Assembly (NCBI GenBank): GCA_964017065.1
Contig: OZ024787.1
Coordinates: 9,819,208-9,883,207, forward strand
Reading direction: 5' to 3'
Origin: Haliclona indistincta
Taxonomy: Eukaryota > Porifera > Demospongiae > Haplosclerida > Chalinidae
Length of the DNA: 64,000 nt
Shown: one piece after another, positions 53,091 to 64,000 of the stretch
Position numbering within the stretch: the stretch's first letter is position 1
Layout of the letters: every line of letters begins with the position of its first letter
The notes under the pieces: model-generated
The model's input: only the letters and a program-made list of their open reading frames with translations
The model's database searches: none
Told to the model about the DNA's origin: nothing
Made by a program: the position numbers and the translations under genes

Positions 53091-54614
53091 TTACGAAAGT
53101 ACACTAAAAATATGATGTGAGTATTCTCTCATGTACTCCTCCTCCTGGTCCATGTACCTCTCATAGTGTTCCTCCACTATGGCCTGTATGTTGATCTCTC
53201 TGTTCCTCTCACGTAGTGTGTAGCACTTGGAAAGGACAAGGAAGAACACAAACAATACAACAACAACAGCAACTGTTAATATGTCAAGACACAGCTTGAA
53301 GTCTATAAGTTGCATAAAAAGAAGATTCGTGTAAAGGAAAGGTATCGATATTCCTATGATGAGTCCCTTCATCTTGTCTGGTGACTGAGAAATCATAAAC
53401 TCAAGGAATAAAACAACAACAACAGTACTTCCGATACCAAATAAATCGAAGAACCATAAAAGTTCAAATCTAATTTGTTTCCTTGCCATGTTGTAATATT
53501 AGATGTTCCACAAGAATGTACATCTTGAGTAACAAGCTCATATACCTGCACTGCTTTTGATAATACATAGCCAGTAAGACTAATGAAAAGTGCTATTCTG
53601 AAGGGTCCTCCGAATATTATTTTCCCAAGAAGGATAGAGAAACATATTTGTGAAAACACGGCCGTACCAGAAATTGGTAAAAAGGAATCAACAAAAGAGG
53701 AAAAAATCCATAATTACCTTCAAAATTTAAACCTCTAATTGCAAATATACTGCATGCACCAATAATGAGGCTCAAGCAAACGACCAAAGGAATCATGCGC
53801 AGGACAGTCTTAACATCCTCTACCTCCTCCTCAGTGAAGGGTCCTCCGAATTTCTCCTTGCCATAGCCATTCGTGTAGGCTGCTCTTCATCAATATAGGT
53901 GAAGACACTGCGTCTCTCAGGGTATCTGTGCTTCCTAGTGTAGTTGAGTGCCTGTATGACGAGCTTGATGGGGTTAGTGACCTTATGAGTCTTGTCCAAC
54001 CAGTGCTGACACAAGCAGTCACTGATGATGATCACAGAAAGAGGAACACCAAGAATAATTGCCTCTCTAGCTCCGAATATTCCGTAATTAAAATTTACAT
54101 AACAACAACTCGTGGCAATACCGACAGACAGTGACTAGTAATACCAGCGTACAACTGAACTAAGCTCATGTGAAGTTGCACCAATTATTTGATCAGTTAA
54201 GAAGGGAAGCATAGCAGCTGAGTACATGTAGCAAGAATCAGCTATGCATAATTATAATGATTATGGAAACAGAAAAGAACACATCTCTCAGTGCAAAAGT
54301 AGTTAATAGTGCAGTGTAATAGCAAAAAATGAGACCAGTGAACCAATCTTAATTATTTCATATCTTCCAAACCTGACATCGGCTAACCAACCAATCAAAG
54401 GATCAAAAAAGTTTGCAAAGTATATCAAGGCCAAAACTATTTTTGTATTAGGGGAGCGTTCAAGAGTATAGATTATAATAATAATTATTGGAAGAGAAGA
54501 TAAATAAAAGTACCACACCAGTAGCAGCGTTAACTTCTTACTACAGCAAACGCAAGATGGTTTCTTCCACTATTGTTTCCAGCGACTGTGACCAGAAGAG
54601 ACACAACAAGCCAT
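53091..54614 (-). pseudogene. Twin of broken transporter 43879-45402
   Basis: Same disruptions at the same places. Confidence 0.75.
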
Positions 54615-55187
54615 GATCTCATCAAAGGGCAGAAATCTAGTTACAATTGATGTATTGACCACAAAATAGTCCGGAACCCCATCAAAAATTGATTTTTGAA
54701 TGTCAGTCTATGGCTTGCTATCGATGAGAAAATAAACTTTTTGTGCATGTACAAGTGCTAGCTATAACAAACACATCAATTCTATTGCATGTGTCAATGT
54801 ATATAAGCAAACTATACTAAACTTTCCATACACTGAGTCATACCTGATTTCTTCTAAATGATCATTTTTAGTGTACGACCCAAGTTGAACCTGGAATAAC
54901 ATATGAGGCTTTATCATTATGGTTTCAACCACACAATGAAGCCATAGTATAAGCAACATGAAGTCACAGCAAGTACTTTGATCAAAACCTAGTTCCTGTT
55001 CGATCGAAAATACATCATTGTTCAAAGTTTGTAGCTTTGTTGTGAGCAGTACACAACTCAAAAACCAGTAAACATTTAATTATTAATATTTTGACTAAAT
55101 CAACATTATGATGTATAGGAAATGTAAGAAATGTAATCAGGAATGTATATTCTTGACAGCATGTGTTGTTTGTGGATGTCTATCTAG

Positions 55188-56022
55188 GATCCCCTGTTCT
55201 TCACCAAGTGTCACTCACTAGCTGGGTTCAGACGGCAACATGAAGACTTCTCAACTATCCTCCTGTGCCTCCTGACGATGAGGTGAAGCCAGGACAGATA
55301 CGTTGTGGAGAACATGTCGACTACGGCTCAATCACTCTTCTCTTTCAAGACAGCTATGGAGGACTTGAGGCAAGAGTATAATAGAACTGTAGTACCATGA
55401 TTCAAAAACAGTTCACTGCTGTACAGTCGAACCTGATTAATGCGGTCACCCTTGGGTCAGTAAAAATTTGCCTGATTATAAATAGGCAGGTTGCTGCATT
55501 ATAGAGGGTATAATCATTGCAAGTTATCAGTTGGGACTTATACATGTGGACGTACTAGAGAGGTGACTGTATTACACAGGTGACTGTTAGTTCAGGTTTT
55601 TTAATTATCTAATGCTTATATTTTGTGGTGTTCTCAGGTGCGTTGTGCTGATGGTAGCCACATTCAGGCGCCATACATCCCGGGAGCTGTCCTGGTCAAC
55701 TTAGGAGCACTGATGCAGCGATGGACAAGCGACAAGTACCTAGCAACAGTTAGCGATACCTCAAAATGCTATTCTACATTTCCATCCAGCCCCACAGAGT
55801 TCTGATGCCGACTGATGCTGACTCAAAACAGAGAACAAGGCAATCCATTGTGTTCTTTGCTCAGCCTGACGATGACATAACTGTGACATGTATCGATGGC
55901 AGCAATAAGTACCCACCTGTATCTGTTGCTGAAGATATAGCACAAAAATTTGGTTAGTTGGTGAACAATATTATTTCAAAATAGATTTATGAATTTTTAC
56001 AGCTCAAAGCTACAAGATTTGA
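55188..56022 (+). pseudogene. Twin of oxygenase relic 45976-46810
   Basis: Exon blocks 55188-55369, 55638-55748, 55790-55952, 56003-56022 with the same 5- and 8-nt deletions in exon 5. Confidence 0.8.
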
Positions 56023-56178
56023 TGACAAACAGAACAGATAATATTGTTATCATTGTAAAAATAATAAACAAAAATGCTAATACACATCATTATCTTCAAC
56101 ACACTCAATGAAATTTAAATTGTACAAAAAGAAAATACATGACATTCAGTTGTCACACAGCTGTATTGAACACTTGGC

Positions 56179-58929
56179 TCATTCTGTAGAACACTCGATA
56201 AGAGTTTCTCTCTTTAAGAATACATCGCTGGAAGTTGGTTTGGAAGGTGGTTCATTTGAAGACACATCTGTTAGTAACTTAGTGTCTTCATTCCTTTTAC
56301 GGCAAAACTTCTTTACATATTTCCTGAACCATTTGCTGTTTTTTGTACGAAGACTAACATGAAAAAACAGAATTCCGACAAATGTGACAAGAGCAACACC
56401 TAAACTGATGATGGTGACAATTTCACCTGTATTATTATGATCCTGGTACCCTGCAGCAAGAGCAGACAGTAAACCAAGATTAAGAAAGAAAGAGCATTCC
56501 AAAATATTCAGATACTTTTTCTGATAGACTCCTTCGAAAGTGACCAGTAGTGATAGAAGCACTGTAGTGCTAGCTGTTATGAAGATGAGAGTTCCAAATG
56601 TGTCTAAACGAAGAGATACTAGTGTGAATGACATACGAACCAGGAGCAATAGACCAGTCCAAAACCGACAGTTGTCCTTGTAAGGTCCATGGTAGGCATC
56701 AATAAAAGGCTTAAACTTGATCCACTGTTTACGAAAACACTTAAGTTTAGTGAGATATTTCTCAATTACAGCATCAAACAGTAGAACAAATACATAAGGA
56801 ACAGCAAGAAGTAGAAATAACACAGCTGCTGCCATTAGTAGGTAGTGTTCTAGTGAGTGGAAAGAAATGGTTCCATCTACATACCACTTCACAATAGTGC
56901 AATTATTTGTACTAGGCAGACAGACCCAAGTTAGAGCAGGAGCAAATGTGCGAAAGATCTTTGTAAACGAGAGCAAGATGAGAGTAGCAAGCACCTGCAC
57001 TACATTGCTTCCAATCTTGTTGGACAGCCATGTGGAGTAGTGACACAGGACTATGATGGTGGCTATGATGAACCATATGTAGAGAGGGAACACAAACTGC
57101 AGCCACACTTTGGCATAGGCTGTCATGCCAGAGTAAAAGCATGTTTCAATACCAAGGTCAAGATTGAGCCAAGCAATGAACTGACTCAGTACTGGAATAG
57201 GACCATTAGGAAAGAAGATACCAGTGCTCTCACTTATCTTGACAATACTGGCATAGAATATGAGCCCATTGATGGTACCAATGGAGACTGTCAAGTTCAA
57301 AACCATCAGAAGAGCTACCAAACCAAACCCAGCAGCAGCAAAGGGAATGATCAGAGCAAGGTACGAGAATTGAGGACAATGGATACAGTTGTTGGATCCC
57401 AGAGCAAGGCTGAGATTATCCCGACACTCGCCACATAGTATTCCAGTCCTGTTGAGAGCACACTGTGGGTCGTCAAGATCAGTGAGAGAGAAGCTGACCT
57501 GAGATGCGTTACAGTAGTCAAAAGGACATGTTTTATGTACAAATATTTGACCACTGATATTACCAATCCAAACGTCTCCTTTTCGTGTTATTTTTCCAGT
57601 GTTTCTATTACATGTGATGGTGTCGATAATATTTTTCAGTTCTTCACAGTCACACATTTTGGATTTGTTTGATACATTAAATCCAAGTGGACAGTCAATC
57701 AATGATATTTTCAACGACTTGGAATGTTCAATATATCTGAATAGTTTCAAAGTGTATGTTTGTTGAATTGGTTTGAGTGTAATGGTTGTGCAGTTCATAG
57801 CACCTGTGTTGTGTATCTCAGTATAAGCAGATGAGTCTGTAGTGTCTAGTGGTTTTATCTGCAGAATTCCTGGAGCAGTTCCATTTAGTTGTCCTACAGA
57901 GATATTGATCTCTTCTCCTGGATAGGCTGTCATTGGTGGCTGTGGCTGAGAGCAGCTTCTCATTGTGCTGCTGTCATCACAGAAGCAGATATCAATAGGT
58001 TCTGATGATGTAATATCATCAGAACCTATTGATATCTGCTTCTGTAAGTTATTAATGGTTAGATCATAAGTTGGCATAAATGATGCACTGGCAATATATA
58101 TACTTCCGATTGCGTTGTTTTTATAAGCCACAATAGACTCTAGTACTATATCAATGCTATAAGATCTCTGGAATGTTATTATCAGAAGACCTGCGAACAA
58201 AAAGTCATTGTTCGTACCTCCAAATGAAGAATTAGTGCTAGTAATGAATGTTTTGTACACTTGCTTCTGAGGAGAAAAAGTGTGTAATTCATCAGTATAA
58301 AAGATAGCAAAATTTTCACAATTATCGTTTTTGCTTGAGCCATAGCCATTTTGTGCAAATGAAGATTGATTAATTGTAATATCAGCTCCGTTTGTCAAAA
58401 TAAAAAGACCACTCCCTGACCCATTCTGAACTGAAACATGATCGATGAAGATGACATTTTCAACATTAAAGAAACTCAGACTAACACCTTTACATAGCCT
58501 AATATCACCAGGCATCGCATTAGCCTGAGCCCCACAGTTAGTGATGGTAATGTACTTGAAAGTGATGTTGGAGCTATTAACAAAACCAATACCACCAGTT
58601 CCATTGGTACATTTGATGACCACTGTAGACTGCCAGACAGTCTCATGGAAGCCCTGCTCCATTGTCCCATCACCTTCAAACACAGCATTAGTCAATTTCT
58701 TGAACACCACTAGTTCCTGAAGATCCAACAAGTGAGTTCCCTCCAAGAAATGAACAACCAAGCCAAAAGAGTTGGAGAAGCTATCAGCCATTTCACCAAA
58801 AGTAGTGATGTTGTAACAAGGAGTACCAGGACAGTGCTCACCTTCAGACGGCTGAATGTAGACATCTCTTGTTGAGCATAGACATGAGATACTGAGCACC
58901 AGAAGAAGAATGATGCTGTTAGTAGCCAT
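56179..58929 (-). CDS. Twin of BH-TM copy 5
   Basis: The protein is identical to 46967-49717, including the internal palindrome. Annotation as for that gene; probably the same locus. Confidence 0.78.
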   Translation of the reverse strand: MATNSIILLLVLSISCLCSTRDVYIQPSEGEHCPGTPCYNITTFGEMADSFSNSFGLVVHFLEGTHLLDLQELVVFKKLTNAVFEGDGTMEQGFHETVWQSTVVIKCTNGTGGIGFVNSSNITFKYITITNCGAQANAMPGDIRLCKGVSLSFFNVENVIFIDHVSVQNGSGSGLFILTNGADITINQSSFAQNGYGSSKNDNCENFAIFYTDELHTFSPQKQVYKTFITSTNSSFGGTNNDFLFAGLLIITFQRSYSIDIVLESIVAYKNNAIGSIYIASASFMPTYDLTINNLQKQISIGSDDITSSEPIDICFCDDSSTMRSCSQPQPPMTAYPGEEINISVGQLNGTAPGILQIKPLDTTDSSAYTEIHNTGAMNCTTITLKPIQQTYTLKLFRYIEHSKSLKISLIDCPLGFNVSNKSKMCDCEELKNIIDTITCNRNTGKITRKGDVWIGNISGQIFVHKTCPFDYCNASQVSFSLTDLDDPQCALNRTGILCGECRDNLSLALGSNNCIHCPQFSYLALIIPFAAAGFGLVALLMVLNLTVSIGTINGLIFYASIVKISESTGIFFPNGPIPVLSQFIAWLNLDLGIETCFYSGMTAYAKVWLQFVFPLYIWFIIATIIVLCHYSTWLSNKIGSNVVQVLATLILLSFTKIFRTFAPALTWVCLPSTNNCTIVKWYVDGTISFHSLEHYLLMAAAVLFLLLAVPYVFVLLFDAVIEKYLTKLKCFRKQWIKFKPFIDAYHGPYKDNCRFWTGLLLLVRMSFTLVSLRLDTFGTLIFITASTTVLLSLLVTFEGVYQKKYLNILECSFFLNLGLLSALAAGYQDHNNTGEIVTIISLGVALVTFVGILFFHVSLRTKNSKWFRKYVKKFCRKRNEDTKLLTDVSSNEPPSKPTSSDVFLKRETLIECSTE
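57980..58044. repeat. Twin of the 65-bp palindrome
   Basis: Identical to 48768-48832. Confidence 0.9.
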
Positions 58930-59222
58930 GCCGGCTGACTGGTGGTACATGACCTATGTATTGTATAAAACAGTATGTATTAATGTAGTACACTGCGTTA
59001 TGACGTAATAGCTAACGTTTCTGCAATAGTATACTGCTATCAAAGAGGAAGCATGATAAGGTACTCATTGTTTATACAGTATCACCATCATTCATTGCCA
59101 CAATGAAGTATAGTGGTGGTTGCAATAAACATGTTGCATCAGCCACACATGTGCATGTAATCAAGATGAATATCACTACATATTCTAATTCATTATCTAT
59201 GTGGCCAACAAATAAAATTTTC

Positions 59223-59404
59223 TATGGTTCATCATAGCCACTGCATTATCACGAGAGTATACAATGTAGCTACATGTAATTCACGCGGCTGTCAAACAAG
59301 ATTGGAGGCAATGTAGTGCAGGTACTTGCTACTCTCATCTTGCTCTCATTCACAAAGATCTTTCTTACATTTGCTCCTGCTCAAACAGGGTTAGTCTACC
59401 TTGT
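59223..59404 (+). pseudogene. Twin of inverted BH-TM fragment
   Basis: Same as 50011-50192. Here sequence continues past the gap-side end of the block. Confidence 0.75.
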
Positions 59405-59955
59405 AAACCTGAGCGTACTATAGTATGAATGTTTTTCTCATCGAACATTACATAGACCATTGGCAGCTGCCATGGATGTTTCTGCTAGTAGTGTACGCAC
59501 TTTTGATGCTGTGATTTGATAAAGTTAATAATTATCACACAAAATTGATTTTTTACCGTAACAATTGATCTAGTTTAGGCATAATTATGCATACAGTACA
59601 AGCTAATCTGAAATGAGACCATTTCAGCCAATGAAATTACTCCAAGAACAAATAAAAGGAACTATTTCGAAAAAGGTTATTTTTACCAAGCGATGTGTTC
59701 TCGTGAAGCTTAAAGCACAAACATAACAAGATGTTGGACAAAATTAAAGCATTCACACTGAAACAAAGCAGTAATAGAAAGAATAATAATTAGTAATTTT
59801 TTAGTACACAGAAGCACTAAATTAGAAAGCAGGCAACTCTACATATAAGCATAGATGATATAAGATATTACCCAGAACATACTAGTCTAAAGTAAAGGAA
59901 AAAGTTTTAATAGTGGGAATAAAAAATAAAAAGTGTAGGGTTGACGCTTGATGAA
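59405..59955. other. AT-rich spacer
   Basis: The first ~265 bp match 36832-37095; the rest is the 3' flank of the next transporter copy. No gene. Confidence 0.45.
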
Positions 59956-61474
59956 TCAGTAGTGTGGTTGTCTCATGTGCTCCTCCTCCTGGTCCATGTA
60001 CCTCTCGTAGTGTTCCTCCACTATGGCCTGTATGTTGATCTCTCTGTTCCTCTCACGTAGTGTGTAGCGCTTGGAAAGGACCAGGAAGACCACAAACAGC
60101 ACAACAACAATTATTGATATTGTTAAGTCCCAACACAGAGTAAACGTCGTAAAGCCAAAACAAATAAGAGAAAAAAAACCATGTGAAAATACTACCAAAC
60201 CCATAACAAATCCTTTCATCTTGTCGGGCGATTGAGCAATAATTATCTCAATAAACAGAACAGCAGCAATTGTGCTTCCACTGCTGTACAAGATCCATGG
60301 ATTAAGCTTCCAATACCACTCTAATTGATAGTATGGAGTTGTAGCATTAGATGACCTTGCACAAAATAAGTATCTATGTTCATTACCAGACAATATTTCA
60401 CCAACTACTCCTAATGCTTCCAACAAAATGAAGCCAAGTGTACACATGAAGAGGTCTACACCAATGCATTGTAACATGCTTGAACTAAAACTGCATGTGA
60501 AAACATCGATACAAGAGGAGCTGGTAAAGCGGAATCAGCACTATGGGAAACAGCCACTTTGCGATGGCCTCGTTTAACAGATCCATTCCTTCAAATAGCT
60601 TTAAAATAGGCACCAGATCTAAAGCAGTTACACTAAAGCTCAAGCATATTATCAAGGGAAGCAACCGTAGGACAGTCTTGACATCCTCTACCTCCTCCTC
60701 AGTGAAGGGTCCTCCGAATTTCTCCTTGCCATAGTCCATCCGTGTGGGCTGTTCCTCATCAATATAGGTGAAGGCACTGCGTCTCTCAGGGTATTTGTGC
60801 TTCCTAGTGTAGTTGAGTACCTGTATGATAAGCTTGATGGGGTTAGTAACCTTATGAGTCCTGTCCAACCACTGCTGACACAAGCAGTCACTGATGACGA
60901 TCATAGCAAGGGGAAAGGCAAAAATGAAAGTTGAATATAAATACAAATTTTCCAAATAATTATTGATGATTGTATATACAGTGATGTATGTAGAGCCGAT
61001 TCCAACATATTGTGCTCAATAATACCAGCGTATAACAGCACTAAGCTCATCAGAAGTGGCACCTTTTACCTAATCTGTTATGAAGGGAAGCATGGCTGCT
61101 ATTAAACACACAGAACCAAAGCATATTATGATAATTGCCAATGATGAGAGCACAGTACCAATAATTCCACCAATGAATATCGAAAAAAAGTACAAAATGC
61201 TAGTAAGAAAAGACACAATGGAACCAAATTTGATAATTTTATATCTTCCAAATTTAACATCAGCAAGATAACCGATTAAAGGGCCAGAAGAATATGACAC
61301 AAAGACAGAAGAATACAATATGTATGTGTCGTGAATTAAAACATGTAACAGCATATACAACGAGAAGGTAAATAATAAGAGCCACACTAGTAGCAACAGT
61401 ATCTTCTTACTACAGCAGGTGTTGGGTGATCTCCTCCACCATTGACTACGAATAGAAGAGTGAGGACCAGCCAT
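59956..61474 (-). pseudogene. POT/SLC15-like transporter with stops and frameshift
   Basis: Starts MAGPHSSIRSQWWRRSPN at 61474. A stop (TAG where intact copies have CAA, Gln) follows FITD at about 61070. A second stop (TGA for Trp) falls in the RWYYWTLHFG-like signature near 61018. A frameshift lies near 60480 after LLLYRCFHM. The cytoplasmic loop (FGGPFTEEEVEDVKT) and the tail EEHYERYMDQEEEHMRQ are kept. It is a separate subtype: LGVVGEILSGNEHRYLFC resembles the remnant at 41255-41737 and the relic at 31950-32211. Confidence 0.85.
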
Positions 61475-62080
61475 TGAATCAAAAGATCAAACACAAGCAA
61501 AGAAACCAAGTGCGGTATAGCTTGCAAGCGCTTATGAAAAACAATTCATAGTAACATCACAATCTGTATAGCTACAATAGATCATTGTAAGAACAAACAG
61601 TCTTTATTTCGCTCAATTGAATAGCAACCATGAAAATGAATACAAAGGGTATTGATGTAAACATGATTATGATGTGTAGTTTCTATCAGTGTGCAGGAAT
61701 ACTCACAGAGCATTATTGTGTGAAACAGTCCATACTATACTTAGTTTAGTACACACCTGCAGGAGAGATGCCACATTCAAATTTTCACTTCCTATGTTTT
61801 GCAACAACATACTGTGGACCGTCATGCATGCTAAAAGTCTAATTAATAATATTTTCAGCCGAGAATGACTCAGTGCTTTATACCTAAACCTTAGCATACG
61901 TACTATACAGTGCATGATACATCACCATTAATTTACTCTAACATGACTAACTGAATGCCCTAAAAACAAAACACAGGATCACTAATCGATTGTGTCATGC
62001 TAATTTAATATTAATACAATTTTTATAAGCTGAACACATTTCTCACACAAACACAATCTTAATACACAATTGGTGTTATG
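61475..62080. other. Intergenic, nothing recognised
   Basis: AT-rich spacer between transporter copies. No gene or repeat supported. Confidence 0.35.
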
Positions 62081-63613
62081 TTAATCGATATCATTAACAG
62101 AGTCAATCAAATAACTTTGAGGATGCTCTCTCTCATACTCCTCCTCCTGGTCCATGTACCTCTCATAGTGTTCCTCCACTATGGCCTGTATGTTGATCTC
62201 TCTGTTCCTCTCACGTAGTGTGTAGCACTTTGAAAGGACCAGGAAGACCACAAACAGAATAACAAGACCAGAACTTGCTAGTATGTCATGACATAAAGTG
62301 AAGTCAATTAGTTCTATAAATAGATGAGCGACATAAAGAAAAGGTATCGATATTCCTATTACAAGTCCTTTCATCCTTTCTGGAGACTGGGAAATAATAA
62401 ACTCAAGAAATAAAACAATAAATGCAGTACCAGCAACACCATACAAAAGATAAGGAACAACTTTCCAGTACCATTCCGCATAGTAGCTCTCTGACTGCAT
62501 GGTTGTGTTATGTTTCACACAAGAAATATATTTCTGTACATCATAAGAGGTTAGCTCGTACACTTCTAGTGCTTGTAATAACATAAAACCAACTATACAT
62601 ACAAAAAGACTTATTTTAATGCAGCGCAATATGTCTATAGCATAATTTCGAAAACATGGATGCACCAGAAATTGATGAATTGGAATGAAAAATATAGGGA
62701 AAAGACTGAACTTTAGAGCATAGATTCCTTCTAGAAACATCAGATTAAAAAGGCTCAAGCAGGCAACTAAAGGAATCAAGCGCACGAGAGTCTTGAAATC
62801 CTCTACCTCCTCCTCTGTGAAGGGTCCTCCGAATTTCTCCTTGCCATAGTCCATTCGTGTAGGCTGTTCCTCATCAATATAGGTGAAGGCACTACGTCTC
62901 TCAGGGTATCTGTGCTTCCTAGTGTAGTTGAGTACCTGTATGATAAGCTTGATGGGGTTAGTGACCTTATGAGTCCTGTCTAACCACTGCTGACACAAGC
63001 AGTCACTGATAATGATCACAGCAAGAGGAACAACAAAAGCAAGTACTATTCCAGCACTAACAGATACATAGTTAGAAATTATATACATGTGTAGCTCACT
63101 CATACAAACTCCAAAATGCAATGTCCAATAATACCATCGTATAACAGCACTAAGCTCATCTGAGGTGGCACCAATTATTTGATCAGTTAAGAAGGGAAGC
63201 ATGGCTGCATAGTAACAAGAGCCACCTAAGTTAGTGATAATCACTGCACCAGAGAACAACACATCGCTCAGTGTAGAAGTGGTTAATAGTGCAAAGTAAT
63301 ACAAAATGCTAGCAAGAAATGAGACCAAAGAGCCAAATTTAATCATTTCATATCTCCCAAACTTGACATCAGCTAGCCAGCCAACCAAAGGAGCAAAGCA
63401 ATATGCAACACACTCTGAAGCTAACAAGATTCCGGTATTACCAAACTGTTGAAATGCATTTACTCTAAGCTCATTTGTGGAGAAGATAAACAACAAGTAC
63501 CACACCAGTAGCAACAGTATCTTCTTACTAAAACAGGTATTGGGTAATTTGTTCCGAAATGTCTTCCAGTAGCTACGACCAACAGATGGAGGTGATAAAC
63601 TAGGACCAGCCAT
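62081..63613 (-). CDS. POT/SLC15-like proton-coupled peptide transporter, intact
   Basis: Single exon, 510 residues, about 12 helices. Closest to the chimeric copy at 37103-38548 (shared FGNTGILLASE, VYELTSYDVQ and NTTMQSES) but with a normal end: SQSPERMKGLVIGISIPF, the last helices and REINIQAIVEEHYERYMDQE, then a distinct C-terminus (HPQSYLIDSVNDID). GWLADVKFGRYEMIKFG near residue 80 and RWYYWTLHFG near 160 are the family signatures; the long loop has FGGPFTEEEVEDFKT. Likely moves small peptides or amino acids with protons; whether at the plasma or an endosomal membrane cannot be told. It shows what the chimeric copy lost. Confidence 0.87.
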   Translation of the reverse strand: MAGPSLSPPSVGRSYWKTFRNKLPNTCFSKKILLLLVWYLLFIFSTNELRVNAFQQFGNTGILLASECVAYCFAPLVGWLADVKFGRYEMIKFGSLVSFLASILYYFALLTTSTLSDVLFSGAVIITNLGGSCYYAAMLPFLTDQIIGATSDELSAVIRWYYWTLHFGVCMSELHMYIISNYVSVSAGIVLAFVVPLAVIIISDCLCQQWLDRTHKVTNPIKLIIQVLNYTRKHRYPERRSAFTYIDEEQPTRMDYGKEKFGGPFTEEEVEDFKTLVRLIPLVACLSLFNLMFLEGIYALKFSLFPIFFIPIHQFLVHPCFRNYAIDILRCIKISLFVCIVGFMLLQALEVYELTSYDVQKYISCVKHNTTMQSESYYAEWYWKVVPYLLYGVAGTAFIVLFLEFIISQSPERMKGLVIGISIPFLYVAHLFIELIDFTLCHDILASSGLVILFVVFLVLSKCYTLRERNREINIQAIVEEHYERYMDQEEEYEREHPQSYLIDSVNDID

Positions 63614-64000
63614 TTACTTGGACAACCAAAAGACCAACAAGCTATCCAACAACACCTTATTAATTTTATCATTATAAAACTTAAAATAGAATTCACTTTC
63701 TGTTTTAATATCTGATAAAACAAGTTTTGATAATCTACCTTGAAAAGATAACATTTGCAAAGGCTTGTTGTAGTATCAATAGATATTAGTGCACAAGATG
63801 ATGTTACGTAACCAAAACATAGCAGTCAGTCTATCCACATGTACGTATCTGAATACACATCAACAAGTGTACCCGGGCAGTCCTACAACATAACAATCAA
63901 GGTGCATGCATGGATGAGAAAACTCGCAAATTGTTGTTGAAAAACTGATCACTTTCTACAGATACCTAGAATAATGAAAACAAAGGCAATATTGCTACAT
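63614..64000 (-). promoter_or_regulatory. 5' flank of intact transporter
   Basis: Aligns with 38549-38960 and in part 43560-43790 (aaagataacatttgcaaagg; agtgcacaagatgatgttac). Candidate promoter or 5' UTR region. No other gene before the window end. Confidence 0.35.

Larger units (their letters stand above)
50459..59470. repeat. 9,012-bp block, second copy (probable false duplication)
   Basis: Repeats 41247-50258 at offset 9212, starting at the first base after the gap. All genes in it are listed below as twins. Confidence 0.95.

Noticed and set aside
1..64000. tRNA, rRNA or other structured RNA genes
   Set aside because: I saw no cloverleaf or rRNA core sequence on either strand; a covariance search would be needed to exclude small RNAs.

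Overview
The window is eukaryotic and most likely from a demosponge; an Amphimedon-like genome is my inference from gene style and repeat style, not something the sequence proves. It has spliced genes with GT-AG introns, long intronless membrane-protein genes, a sponge-like 7TM receptor, many short foldback or TIR elements and minisatellites. There are no bacterial operons or CRISPR arrays.

Three gene families dominate. (1) An isopenicillin-N-synthase-like 2-oxoglutarate/Fe(II) oxygenase lies on the + strand. Two complete 8-exon copies (106-1666 and 20262-22189) and three 3'-half pseudogenes (32212-33736, 45976-46810, 55188-56022) are present. (2) A family of large surface proteins lies on the - strand, here called BH-TM: signal peptide, glycosylated parallel-beta-helix-like ectodomain with Pmp-type GGAI/FxxN motifs, Cys-rich stalk, multi-pass membrane domain and conserved short tail. 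Members are at 2035-5639 (frameshifted), 6020-9631 (two frameshifts), 22345-25971 (intact), 33846-36359 (shortened) and 46967-49717 with its twin 56179-58929; smaller relics also occur. (3) A POT/SLC15-like peptide-transporter family lies on the - strand from 37.1 kb to the end. Intact copies are at 42027-43559 (twin 51239-52771) and 62081-63613; one copy has a replaced C-terminus (37103-38548), and several are broken.

Layout: 0-10.4 kb oxygenase plus two BH-TM genes; 10.4-20 kb a foldback element, a 7TM receptor gene and then a repeat field (a triplicated ~1.1 kb unit, a 24 x 38 bp array, a ~9 x 29 bp array and a degenerate ~85 bp repeat); 20.2-26 kb the second oxygenase/BH-TM pair; 26.2-31.9 kb transposon-derived palindromes and TIR elements; 31.9-36.8 kb oxygenase relic plus BH-TM; 37-64 kb the transporter array with further oxygenase/BH-TM modules.

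Each oxygenase copy, even the relics, runs convergently into a BH-TM gene, so the pair has been duplicated as a module, later joined by transporter genes. Nothing in the sequence proves a functional link. The BH-TM proteins look like polymorphic surface receptors and are the best candidate for an undescribed system.

An important caution: 41247-50258 is repeated at 50459-59470 with no difference in any stretch I compared, and the copies are separated by exactly 200 N. This is what two unmerged overlapping contig ends look like. Genes in the second block should not be counted as separate loci until this is checked.
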